From the NCBI GenBank assembly GCA_003500165.1, contig DNSZ01000225.1, positions 8,476 to 27,632 of the forward strand: a stretch of DNA of 19,157 nt, read 5' to 3'. A program made the translations under genes and the position numbers. Below, one piece after another: positions 12,645 to 19,157 of this stretch. Within the stretch, counting starts at the first letter, position 1. Every line of letters begins with the position of its first letter. The stretch comes from Paracoccaceae bacterium. GTDB taxonomy: Bacteria > Pseudomonadota > Alphaproteobacteria > Rhodobacterales > Rhodobacteraceae. The notes below the pieces were generated by a model that was not told the origin of the DNA, made no database searches, and worked only from the letters and a program-made list of their open reading frames with translations.

Positions 12645-14825
12645 TCAACCCGGAAACAGCAAGGGCTCGGTTTCCGCCAGCGCATCGAGAAGCGGCGCCA
12701 GCTCCGCCTCGTATTTCCGCCAGCCCTGCATCGACGACCGGTAAAGCGGCTGGCGCACCTGATAGACCGACAGGGTGTCGACCCGCCTTTGGGTCTTGTG
12801 GAAGGACAGGCAGGCATCTTCCCAATCCAGATCGCAGGCCGAGATCAGCGCGCGGGTCTGCGCCTCGGGCTCGGCCAGCAGGTCCTCATAGGCGATTTCG
12901 TGGAACCGGTCCGGCGCGGCCTCGCGCCAGAACGCCGCGACCTCGTCGAACAGCCGGGCATAGCGGCCGATATCGCGCAGATCGGCGGCATAGCGGTGCA
13001 CCCCTTCGGGAAACCGGTTGCGATAGATCGACAGGCCGACATCGCGCGGGTCGCGGCGAACCAGCACGACCTTGGCCCGCGGCAGCGCCAGCGGCACATA
13101 GCCGATCGCCTGATAGGTGCCGATCGATTTATCGACCACCCGGGCCGCGCCGGCAAAGCGCTCGGCCAATGCCCGGGTATAGCGTCGTCCGGTTTCCACG
13201 AACACCGAATCGGGCGGGCCTTCGGGCCCGGTCAGCGCTGCGAGATGTTCGCCCAGAAAGGCCGAGAACAGGGTCAGTTCGCCCGCCCCCTCGACCGCCG
13301 AATGCGAGGCGAGGATCTGCTCGACCAGGGTGGTTCCCGAACGCGGCAGCCCGGTGACGAAGATCGGCGCCGGCCCGTCGCCGCGGTCGCCTTCGGGCGG
13401 GGTCGCCGGGGCCCTGGCAAAGGCCGCGCACAGCCGGCCCATGCCCGCGGCATCGCGACCGAGATCATACGGGTAGCGCGCCCGGGTGATCCGGTTCGCC
13501 GGGTCGAGATAGCCGAACACACGGGCTGTCTGGCCAGTATCTTCCATCGCCTTGGCCAGCGCGAAGCCAAGCTCGGCGCGGGCCTCGAGCGCAAGATCGT
13601 CGCGCGCCCAGGTCGCCTCCATCCGCGCGATCAGCGGATCGTCCGGCGTCAGCTTGCCGCCGACCGCGGCGATCCGGTAGAACGCGCCGATCTCGGGCGC
13701 CCGCCCGATTGCCTGATCGAGGTCACTGCGGGCGGCCGCGAATTCGCCCTGCTGCATCTCGAACATCGCCCGCGCCGCCCAGCTTTCGGCCAGGTCGGGG
13801 TCGGCGTCGAGCGTGCGGGCAAACGCGTCGCGGGCTTCCTCGGGCGTGCCCGACCGGGCCAGCGCCTTGGCATAGTCGAGCCAGACGCGCGGCCCGGCCC
13901 CGCCGGCATCAAGCGCCGCGCGCAACGGCGCCAGCGCGTCGGCGTGACGCTCCTGCCGGACCCGAAGACCGCCCAGAAAAGCCAGTCCGCGCGGGTCGCC
14001 GGGGCTCAGGGCAAGTGCCGCCTGAAGCTGCGCATCGGCTTCGTCATGGCGGTCGAGCCCGGTCAGCGCGCGGCCATACAGCAACCGCGCCCGGGCGTGT
14101 TTCGGCGCCGCGGCCACGGCCGGGCCAAGGATTTCCGCCGCTTCGGGCGCCCGCCCGGCGCGCAGCAGCAGATCGCCCAGATTGGCCGCGCTGTCGGCGT
14201 CGCCGGGATCGCGGGCCAGCGCCCGGCGCAGCGCATCCTCGGCCGGTTCGGCGCGGCCAAGTGTGGCCAGCGCGACGCCCAGCACGGCATGCGCCGCGGC
14301 ACTGTCGGGATGGGCCTGGGCCTCGGCCGCAGCCCGTCGCACGGCGGCCGCCGGGTCGCCCGACCGGATCAGCGCCATCGCCGCCATCGCGCCGCGCCGC
14401 CCGGGATCGCGGGCGCCCGGGCGACGGCCGGCGGCGCGGGCCGACAATTGCGCGCGCAGCGCGTCGGGCAGATCGGCCTTTTTCGCCTGGCGCAGCAGAT
14501 CGGAAAGCTGGGCCTGCGCGTTGCCGGCGCGCAGGAAATCGATGAAGGCAAGCCAGATCGCGGCTTCCTTCGGCTTGGCTTCAAGCGCGGCCGCATAGGC
14601 CGCCTGCGCGGCGGCTCGTTCGCCCTGCGCGGCAAGGACGCGGGCGATGTAATACTGCGCCTCGGCCAGTCCGGGCCGGGCCCGCAGGACCGCCTGAAAC
14701 CCGGCCTGCGCGTCGGGCAGCCGCCCCGCCTTCCAATCTGCGACGGCGCGCTGATAGGCCGCCCGGATCGCCGCGGGGTCGGTGGCCAGCGGCGTCGCCG
14801 CGACCGGGTCAGTCAAGCTCTGCAT
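12645..14825 (-). CDS. TPR-repeat sulfotransferase
   Basis: A 726-residue protein with a long N-terminal TPR array (roughly residues 20-380, repeated units such as AAAQAAYAAALEAKP, AEDALRRALARDPGD and ADAQLQAALALSPGD) joined to a C-terminal PAPS-dependent sulfotransferase domain (about 485-726). The 5'-phosphosulfate loop is PIFVTGLPRSGTT (487-499) and the 3'-phosphate site is RRDPRDVGLSIYRN (590-603). VVDKS at 563-567 lies where TPST-like enzymes bind. TPRs probably present a protein or glycan acceptor, as proposed for related tyrosylprotein-sulfotransferase-like bacterial proteins. The acceptor is unknown. The start overlaps the end of the Lrp-type gene by 17 bp, with GGAAG upstream, so the two are coupled. 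Convergent with the SPOA gene. Confidence 0.92.
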   Translation of the reverse strand: MQSLTDPVAATPLATDPAAIRAAYQRAVADWKAGRLPDAQAGFQAVLRARPGLAEAQYYIARVLAAQGERAAAQAAYAAALEAKPKEAAIWLAFIDFLRAGNAQAQLSDLLRQAKKADLPDALRAQLSARAAGRRPGARDPGRRGAMAAMALIRSGDPAAAVRRAAAEAQAHPDSAAAHAVLGVALATLGRAEPAEDALRRALARDPGDADSAANLGDLLLRAGRAPEAAEILGPAVAAAPKHARARLLYGRALTGLDRHDEADAQLQAALALSPGDPRGLAFLGGLRVRQERHADALAPLRAALDAGGAGPRVWLDYAKALARSGTPEEARDAFARTLDADPDLAESWAARAMFEMQQGEFAAARSDLDQAIGRAPEIGAFYRIAAVGGKLTPDDPLIARMEATWARDDLALEARAELGFALAKAMEDTGQTARVFGYLDPANRITRARYPYDLGRDAAGMGRLCAAFARAPATPPEGDRGDGPAPIFVTGLPRSGTTLVEQILASHSAVEGAGELTLFSAFLGEHLAALTGPEGPPDSVFVETGRRYTRALAERFAGAARVVDKSIGTYQAIGYVPLALPRAKVVLVRRDPRDVGLSIYRNRFPEGVHRYAADLRDIGRYARLFDEVAAFWREAAPDRFHEIAYEDLLAEPEAQTRALISACDLDWEDACLSFHKTQRRVDTLSVYQVRQPLYRSSMQGWRKYEAELAPLLDALAETEPLLFPG

Positions 14826-15309
14826 GGCGGGCTTCCAGCACGTCGAAGGGGATGGCGGGTTCGGTCTTGGCCGCCCGGATCACCAGCGAGGTGCGCACGC
14901 TTGCGACATTCTCGGCCGCCGTCAATTCGCCGATCAGAAAGCTGTGAAAGCTCGACAGGTCGGGGGCGACGCATTTCAGGATGAAGTCGATCTCGCCGTT
15001 CAGCATGTGGCATTCGCGGACCAGCGGCCAGGCGAGGCAGCGTTCCTCGAACGCCCGCAGATCGGCTTCGGCCTGGCTCGACAGCCCGACCATGGCAAAC
15101 ACCTCGACCTCGAAGCCAAGCGCACGGGGATCGATATCGGCATGATAGCCGCGGATCAGGCCGTCCTCTTCCAGTGTGCGCACGCGGCGCAGGCAGGGCG
15201 GCGCCGAGATGCCCACCCGGCGCGCGAGTTCGACATTGGTCATGCGACCATCCGCCTGAAGTTCGGCCAGAATGTGTCGGTCGATGGGGTCGAGTTTGCT
15301 GCCGGCCAT
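14809..15309 (-). CDS. Lrp/AsnC-family transcriptional regulator
   Basis: A 166-residue regulator. The winged HTH occupies residues about 6-60 (LDPIDRHILAELQADGRMT, then ELARRVGISAPPCLRRVRTLEEDG). The RAM effector-binding and oligomerisation domain follows (about 67-145, with HMLNGEIDFILKC in place of the usual TG-x-x-D-Y). Length and layout are normal for the family, which usually binds an amino acid and forms octamers. The start ATG at 15309 follows AGGACAGGGC. It overlaps the downstream TPR-sulfotransferase gene by 17 bp and so probably controls its own two-gene operon. An inverted repeat 44-60 bp upstream is a candidate autoregulatory site. The effector is unknown. Confidence 0.95.
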   Translation of the reverse strand: MAGSKLDPIDRHILAELQADGRMTNVELARRVGISAPPCLRRVRTLEEDGLIRGYHADIDPRALGFEVEVFAMVGLSSQAEADLRAFEERCLAWPLVRECHMLNGEIDFILKCVAPDLSSFHSFLIGELTAAENVASVRTSLVIRAAKTEPAIPFDVLEARHAELD

Positions 15310-15352
15310 GCCCTGTCCTGTTTCGCGACCGGTTAGCGCCTGCCTTGACCCT

Positions 15353-15369
15353 GCGCAACATTGTTTCGC
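15353..15369. promoter_or_regulatory. Inverted repeat upstream of the Lrp-type gene
   Basis: A 17-bp imperfect palindrome (plus strand GCGCAACATTGTTTCGC) in which seven of eight base pairs match around a central base. It lies 44-60 bp before the Lrp-type start, overlapping a possible -35 (minus-strand TTGCGC, 17 bp, TAACCG). Lrp/AsnC proteins commonly bind such imperfect dyads at their own promoters. Confidence 0.35.
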
Positions 15370-15426
15370 GGCGACGCAAGGATGTTTCCTGTCATGGGTT
15401 GCCCGGGCGCGCCGCCGTGCCGAAAC

Positions 15427-17667
15427 TCATGCAAAGTCGACCGCGTTCCACAGGGGCAGGTCGCGGATGCGCTGGCCGGTCGCGGCAAAGATCGCGTTTG
15501 CCAGTGCGGGCGCCGCGGGCGGCACCGGCGGCTCGCCGATCCCGCGCACGGTGTCGCCGTTTTCGAGCCCGTGCACGGCGATTTCGGGGCACTGCCCGAT
15601 CCGCATGCCTTCGAACAGGTTCAGCTGGTTCTGGTCGGGCCGGCCTTCGGTGAAGGTCAGTTCGCAATTCATCGCGTGCCCCAGCCCCCAGACCACACCG
15701 CCCTGCATCTGGTTCTCGAAATTGATCGGATCGATGATGCGGCCAACCTCGGCCGCCACCCAGACGCGGTCGATGGCGATGCCGGATTCGGTGTTGCGGA
15801 CCTCGACGATCTCGGCGGTCGGCACGCCGAAGGAAAGCGTGAAGGCGACGCCGCGGCCGATGCCATCGGCCGGGCGCGGCCCGGCCCAGCCCGACATCTC
15901 GCCCACCGCTTCGAGCACCTTGCGCGACAGCGGATCGTCGATCAGCCGCAGCCGTTCTTCCAGCGGGTCGGCGCCGGCGGCGTGGATCAACTCGTCGAGG
16001 AAGCTCTCGTGGAAGAAACCGTTCATCGACGCGCCCACCGACCGCCAGGAGCTGACCGGCACCATTTCGGGCACGCGATAGCCGGTGACCCGACAGGCCG
16101 GCATGGCATAGGGCTGGTCCCACGCGCCGGCCACGATGGTGACATCGGGACCGGCCACCGGCATGCCCAGCCGGCCCATCTGGCTGGCCGTGACCGATTG
16201 CGCGGCGACCGACAGGTCGAACCCGGTGACCCGCCCGCCCGAAACCGCCCCGCGCCCGCGCGCCATCGCCATCGGGCGCGGGAAATCGCGCGCCATGTCT
16301 TCCTCGCGGCTCCAGGTCAGCTTCACCGGGCGGCCGGGCATCGCCATCGCCAGATCGACCGCCTGGGCGATGCAGTCGTCTTCGAGCCGCCGGCCGAAAC
16401 TGCCGCCCGCGGGCAGCACATGCAGCGTGACCGCCCCGGCATCGAGCCCGGCGCGATCGGCGGCGCGGTCGCGGGCAAAGACCGGGATCTGCGTGCCGGT
16501 CCATAGGTCGAGCCGCCCATCGGCCAGCCGGGCCACCGCCGTCATCGGTTCGAGCGGCGCATGGGCGAGGTAGGGCACGCGGTATTCGGCCTCGACGATC
16601 TCGCCCTCGGCCAGGGCCGCGCCCAGATCGCCCTCATCCTTCAGCCGGCTGTCGCGGCGGTCTTCGGTGAAGCTTGCCGCGACCTGTTCCCACATCGTCG
16701 CGCTGTCGGCCGGAAAGGGCGGCGGGCCCCAGCTGAAATCGATGGCGTTGGCCGCCTGCATCGCAGTCCAGCTGTTGTCCGCGATGACCCCGGCTCCGCC
16801 ATCGACCGGCACGATCTTCAGCACGCCGGGCATCGCCGCGGCCGCGTCGGCGTCCATGCCGTTCAGGCCGCCCCGCGCCGGGTTCGTGCGCACGGTCGCG
16901 AACACCATGTCGGGCAGGTCCATGTCGATCGCATAGCGCGCGGTGCCGGTGGATTTCGCGATGATGTCGTGGCGCTGCATCGGCCGGCCCAGCAGGCGCC
17001 AGTCGCGCGGCGCCTTCGGTTCGGCGTCCAGCGGGATGTCGCGCCCGGCCGCAAGTTCGGCCAGCGCGGGATAGGGGACGCGCCGCCCATCCGGCAGGAT
17101 GACGGCGCCCGCTTCGGTGCGCAGGCCGCTGCGCGGCACGCCCTCGCGCTCGGCCGCCGCGCTCAGCAGCACCGCCCGCGCCGCCGCACCGGCCTGGCGC
17201 ATCTTGTCGAAGGCGTCGGCCACGCTGGTCGACCCGCCGGTGATCTGCAGATCGGCGAATTTCGCCACGGCGTCGCCCAGCCCGCGGGCGCCGCGGGCCA
17301 GCATGCCGGAATCGGTAGCGGCAAAGGGAAAACCCTCGGCCGCGACCTTGCCGTTGTAATAGGCCCCCGAGGGCGGGCCGTGTTCGATGCGCACCGTCGG
17401 CCAGTCGAGGTCCATTTCCTCGGCCACCAGGGCTGCGAGGCTCGAGGCGATGCCCTGGCCGACCTCGGCACGCGGCGCGATCACTCGCACCCCGCCGGCA
17501 TCGATCACCACATAGGGGGTGAAGGCATGGGCGCCTTCGGGCAGCGTCGCTGGCAAGGGGTTCGCGACCGGGCGCTTCCACGCCCAGTATCCGATCGCCA
17601 CACCGCCCGCGACGGCGGCCGACCCCAACAGAAAGGTCCGTCGCGCGATCCGGCCCAGCCGGCTCAT
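15427..17667 (-). CDS. Molybdopterin hydroxylase large subunit (isoquinoline 1-oxidoreductase beta / aldehyde dehydrogenase type)
   Basis: A 746-residue molybdenum-cofactor subunit of the xanthine-oxidase superfamily, IorB/aldehyde-dehydrogenase branch. It hydroxylates an N-heterocycle or oxidises an aldehyde using water. The N-terminus has a twin-arginine signal or anchor (RIARRTFLLGS, residues 6-16, then a hydrophobic helix), so the complex is probably periplasmic. Family motifs are LAHAPLEPM (368-376), GGSFGRRLEDD (421-431), SWRSVGASMNGFFHESFLDEL in the last third, and the catalytic Glu in GIGEPP (E712). The length matches the family. The start ATG at 17667 overlaps the small-subunit stop (ATGA); the frame remains open further upstream but only as an antisense-free run through the small-subunit gene. 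Substrate is not predictable. Confidence 0.94.
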   Translation of the reverse strand: MSRLGRIARRTFLLGSAAVAGGVAIGYWAWKRPVANPLPATLPEGAHAFTPYVVIDAGGVRVIAPRAEVGQGIASSLAALVAEEMDLDWPTVRIEHGPPSGAYYNGKVAAEGFPFAATDSGMLARGARGLGDAVAKFADLQITGGSTSVADAFDKMRQAGAAARAVLLSAAAEREGVPRSGLRTEAGAVILPDGRRVPYPALAELAAGRDIPLDAEPKAPRDWRLLGRPMQRHDIIAKSTGTARYAIDMDLPDMVFATVRTNPARGGLNGMDADAAAAMPGVLKIVPVDGGAGVIADNSWTAMQAANAIDFSWGPPPFPADSATMWEQVAASFTEDRRDSRLKDEGDLGAALAEGEIVEAEYRVPYLAHAPLEPMTAVARLADGRLDLWTGTQIPVFARDRAADRAGLDAGAVTLHVLPAGGSFGRRLEDDCIAQAVDLAMAMPGRPVKLTWSREEDMARDFPRPMAMARGRGAVSGGRVTGFDLSVAAQSVTASQMGRLGMPVAGPDVTIVAGAWDQPYAMPACRVTGYRVPEMVPVSSWRSVGASMNGFFHESFLDELIHAAGADPLEERLRLIDDPLSRKVLEAVGEMSGWAGPRPADGIGRGVAFTLSFGVPTAEIVEVRNTESGIAIDRVWVAAEVGRIIDPINFENQMQGGVVWGLGHAMNCELTFTEGRPDQNQLNLFEGMRIGQCPEIAVHGLENGDTVRGIGEPPVPPAAPALANAIFAATGQRIRDLPLWNAVDFA

Positions 17668-18137
17668 TCCGCGGTCTCCGCGCGCAGACGGGCGGCGGCA
17701 TCGCGGATCGCCGTGCGAATCCGCGGATAGGTGCCACAGCGGCAGATATTGCCCCACATGAAATCGGCGATGTCCTGATCGGTGGGATCGGGCCGCTGGG
17801 CAAGCAGGTCCATGGCCGCCATGATCTGGCCCGACTGGCAGTAGCCGCATTGCGCGACCTGATGGTCGATCCACGCCGCCTGGACGGGATGCGGTGCCGC
17901 CGGGGTTCCCAGCCCCTCGATCGTGGTGACCTCGGCCCCGTCGAGGCTGCCGATGGTCGTCAGGCAGGCATTCGCCCTTGCGCCATCGATCAGCACCGTG
18001 CAGGCCCCGCAATGCCCGATACCGCAGCCGTATTTCGTGCCTGTCAGACGCAGGACATCGCGCAGAACCCACAGCAGCGGCATGTCGGCCGGGGCGGTGA
18101 CGGTGCGGGGCGTCCCGTTAACCTTCAGCCGGATCAT
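17664..18137 (-). CDS. [2Fe-2S] small subunit of the molybdenum hydroxylase (IorA type)
   Basis: A 157-residue electron-transfer subunit with two [2Fe-2S] clusters. The plant-ferredoxin-type cluster ligands are C38, C43, C46 and C58 (GCGIGHCGAC...AC). The alpha-helical-domain cluster ligands are C97, C100, C132 and C134 (QCGYCQSGQ and NICRCG). It passes electrons from the molybdenum centre of the subunit encoded directly downstream. A GTG two codons earlier (18143) is possible, but the ATG at 18137 has GAGG 5 nt upstream and gives the usual MIRL-x-VNG start. It has no Tat signal and would be carried out with the large subunit. The cytochrome c third subunit and XdhC-like maturation factor often found with these enzymes are not next to it. 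Confidence 0.94.
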   Translation of the reverse strand: MIRLKVNGTPRTVTAPADMPLLWVLRDVLRLTGTKYGCGIGHCGACTVLIDGARANACLTTIGSLDGAEVTTIEGLGTPAAPHPVQAAWIDHQVAQCGYCQSGQIMAAMDLLAQRPDPTDQDIADFMWGNICRCGTYPRIRTAIRDAAARLRAETAE

Positions 18138-18223
18138 CGACACCTCGCCTTGCTGCTGGATGCCCGGTCAGCATAGACGGGATCGGCGGCGCGGCAATCC
18201 CCGGCGCCGATGCGGCCCTGGCA

Positions 18224-18247
18224 GTGCGGCGTCGACACATGCCGCAC
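18224..18247. promoter_or_regulatory. 24-bp inverted repeat between the hydroxylase operon and the four-Cys gene
   Basis: Perfect 7-bp arms GTGCGGC/GCCGCAC flank a 10-bp centre containing GTCGAC. It lies in the divergent gap, 87 bp upstream of the small-subunit start and 106 bp before the four-Cys gene. It could be an operator for either side; no regulator gene is adjacent. Confidence 0.35.
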
Positions 18248-18295
18248 GGCCCGTGACGCAAGACCCTTCCCAGGATGGACCGCGCGCGCTAAGAA

Positions 18296-18321
18296 CCTTC
18301 GCAGAAGGCGCTGAAAGCGCC
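18296..18321 (+). promoter_or_regulatory. Two abutting hairpins in the leader of the four-Cys gene
   Basis: CCTTC-GCA-GAAGG (18296-18308) and GGCGCT-GAA-AGCGCC (18307-18321) are perfect inverted repeats that share the GG at 18307-18308. They end about 31 bp before the start codon at 18353, so they would lie in the mRNA leader if transcription begins upstream. Confidence 0.3.
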
Positions 18322-18352
18322 CCGAAACACCAGAACAGAGGCAGAATAACCG

Positions 18353-18652
18353 ATGCGTACATTGATCATTGCGGCCGTGCTGGCCGTCAGCGCCGGCACC
18401 GCCACGGCCGGACCCATCGAACGGGCGTGCCTGCGTTCGGACCGCGACGGTGTCAACCCGCGGGTCTGCGGCTGCATCCAGCAGGTCGCGAATCGCTGGC
18501 TGGACGCGTCCGATCAGCGGCTGGCCGCGGGTTTCTTCCGCGATCCCGACCAGGCCCAGGCGATCCGTGCCTCGGACACGCCCGAACATGACGCGTTCTG
18601 GCAACGCTATACCTCCTTCGGTTCGTCGGCGGCGGCGGCCTGCATGCGATAG
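18353..18652 (+). CDS. Small secreted four-cysteine protein ('arginine transporter'-labelled family)
   Basis: A 99-residue protein with a Sec signal peptide (hydrophobic LIIAAVLAVSAG, cleavage after A-T-A at residue 19), leaving about 80 periplasmic residues. The mature part has four cysteines (C26, C39, C41, C97), enough for two disulfides, and a conserved-looking core (VCGCIQQVANRWL, DQRLAAGFFRDP, then HDAFWQRYTSFG). Similar Rhodobacterales proteins are often named 'arginine transporter' in databases, but nothing here indicates transport: it has no membrane helix after cleavage. The start ATG at 18353 follows AGAGGCAG at a somewhat long distance. It stands alone between divergent and downstream genes. 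Function is unknown. Confidence 0.8.
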   Translation: MRTLIIAAVLAVSAGTATAGPIERACLRSDRDGVNPRVCGCIQQVANRWLDASDQRLAAGFFRDPDQAQAIRASDTPEHDAFWQRYTSFGSSAAAACMR

Positions 18653-18673
18653 CCTGCGCTCCGCAACGGGTGC

Positions 18674-18707
18674 GATGCTGTCAGGCTCCTGACAGGATGC
18701 TGTCAGG
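18674..18707. promoter_or_regulatory. Three CTGTCAGG half-sites, candidate operator or alternative hairpins
   Basis: CTGTCAGG occurs at 18678-18685 and 18700-18707 on the plus strand and inverted (CCTGACAG) at 18688-18695. The 12-mer GATGCTGTCAGG is repeated exactly 22 bp apart (18674 and 18696). The middle element can pair with either neighbour, giving loops of 2 or 4 nt. The cluster lies 52 bp before the VOC gene start and 22 bp after the four-Cys stop. Confidence 0.55.
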
Positions 18708-18742
18708 AAGGGGGTGCTAGGCCACCCGAACTGGCAGCCGAT

Positions 18743-18750
18743 GAAGGAGG
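18743..18750 (+). promoter_or_regulatory. Ribosome binding site fixing the VOC gene start
   Basis: GAAGGAGG lies 8 nt before the ATG at 18759. It selects this start over an in-frame ATG at 18714, which would place the ribosome site inside the coding region. Confidence 0.75.
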
Positions 18751-18758
18751 ACAAAGCC

Positions 18759-19130
18759 ATGCCGTTCACACCGCCCAATGCCGCTGTCTGGTTCGAGATC
18801 CCGGTCTCCGACCTTGACGCCGCGATCGCGTTCTATTCGAAAGTCTGCGCCACCACGCTGACCAAGGAACAGATGGGGCCGAATGTCACCGCCATTTTCG
18901 CCTATAATGGCGGCGTATCGGGCCATCTCTACGAAGGCAAGCCTTCGGGCGACGGCACCGGGCCGACCGTTCACCTGGCCGTGCCCGGCACGCTGGAGGA
19001 CGCGATGGCCCGATGCAGCGATTCCGGCGGCACGGTCGTCAGTCCAGCGATCCAGATCCCGCCAGGGCGTTTTGCCTATGCGACAGATCCGGACGGCAAT
19101 TCCCTCGGGCTGTTCGAACCGGCCAAGTAG
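18759..19130 (+). CDS. VOC-family (glyoxalase/bleomycin-resistance fold) protein
   Basis: A 123-residue protein made of two beta-alpha-beta-beta-beta modules. The first begins VWFEIPVSDLDAAIAFYSKV (residues about 10-29), and the second starts at VHLAVPGTLEDAMARCSDSGG (about 71-91) and ends in FAYATDPDGNSLGLFEP. Typical metal positions are partly kept: His at the second module start (VHLAV) and Glu near the C-terminus (LFEP). The first-module site is FEIPV, without His. Many such small VOC proteins are uncharacterised; roles range from isomerase to drug binding. The gene follows a repeated CTGTCAGG operator-like cluster, suggesting specific regulation. Substrate is unknown. Confidence 0.9.
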   Translation: MPFTPPNAAVWFEIPVSDLDAAIAFYSKVCATTLTKEQMGPNVTAIFAYNGGVSGHLYEGKPSGDGTGPTVHLAVPGTLEDAMARCSDSGGTVVSPAIQIPPGRFAYATDPDGNSLGLFEPAK

Positions 19131-19134
19131 GCTT

Positions 19135-19151
19135 CGGGGCCGCCCGCCCCG
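19135..19151 (+). terminator. Hairpin just after the VOC gene
   Basis: Perfect 6-bp arms CGGGGC/GCCCCG enclose a 5-nt loop, 5 bp beyond the stop codon. Whether a U-tract follows cannot be seen because the window ends 6 bp later. Confidence 0.45.
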
Positions 19152-19157
19152 GGCCAC

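Noticed and set aside
12789..14984. Plus-strand 731-codon frame
   Set aside because: Mirror of the TPR-sulfotransferase, which has clear PAPS motifs; composition of the plus frame is typical antisense.
15427..18072. Long start of the molybdenum subunit at 18072 (881 codons)
   Set aside because: The extension only re-reads the small-subunit gene in another frame. The ATG at 17667 with Tat signal and ATGA overlap is right.
18138..18143. GTG start for the [2Fe-2S] subunit
   Set aside because: Possible, but the ATG two codons later has a better-spaced GAGG and the usual family N-terminus.
18714..18758. Upstream ATG for the VOC protein
   Set aside because: Would place GAAGGAGG inside the gene and add residues unlike the family; the start at 18759 fits both ribosome site and family length.
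1..19157. Mobile elements, prophage, CRISPR arrays, tRNA or rRNA genes
   Set aside because: No transposase, integrase, terminal repeats, spaced direct-repeat arrays or RNA-gene cloverleaf signals were seen; composition is uniform across the window.

Overview
The window is strongly GC-rich and gene-dense, and it reads as an alphaproteobacterial chromosome, most likely Rhodobacterales/Paracoccaceae. Pointers are the high-GC codon usage, an alphaproteobacterial-style short-chain acyl-CoA regulator (ScfR/COG3800), a solitary FliM/FliN-like SPOA protein, and the small secreted four-cysteine protein that Rhodobacterales annotations usually call 'arginine transporter'. No tRNA, rRNA, IS element, CRISPR array or phage gene is visible. 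No gap without a gene exceeds about 215 bp.

Region 1 (1-6710, minus strand) is one tightly packed operon. Its order of transcription is a Tat-exported periplasmic binding protein, livH-type permease, livM-type permease, livG-type ATPase, livF-type ATPase, and acetyl-CoA synthetase (acs, cut by the window's left edge). Two GC-rich hairpins sit between the binding-protein gene and livH.

Region 2 (6711-6905) is the divergent control region, with repeated TTGTAAAG boxes 31 bp apart. One box resembles the published RamB acetate-regulator motif.

Region 3 (6906-11558, plus strand) is regulatory: an XRE/ScfR-type transcription factor, a stand-alone CheY-like receiver, a small two-helix membrane protein, and a CrbS-like histidine kinase whose sensor is a full sodium:solute-symporter domain. 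CrbS/CrbR systems are known to control acs in other proteobacteria, and ScfR/RamB proteins control acetate and propionate metabolism. Regions 1-3 together therefore look like one short-chain-carboxylate uptake, activation and sensing locus. The transported substrate is inferred, not shown.

Region 4 (11678-15309) holds an orphan FliM/FliN-like SPOA protein (+), convergent with a minus-strand pair in which an Lrp/AsnC regulator overlaps a TPR-sulfotransferase gene by 17 bp.

Region 5 (15427-18137, minus strand) encodes a two-subunit molybdenum hydroxylase of the isoquinoline 1-oxidoreductase/aldehyde dehydrogenase type: a [2Fe-2S] small subunit and a Tat-type large subunit, overlapping at ATGA.

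Region 6 (18138-19157) carries the small secreted four-Cys protein and a VOC/glyoxalase-fold protein. The latter is preceded by a striking cluster of three CTGTCAGG half-sites and followed by a hairpin at the right edge.

The most unusual signal is inside the ScfR-type regulator. A stretch of about 50 residues aligns without gaps to the DHp/H-box helices of the neighbouring histidine kinase, next to a lone receiver that has no output domain of its own.
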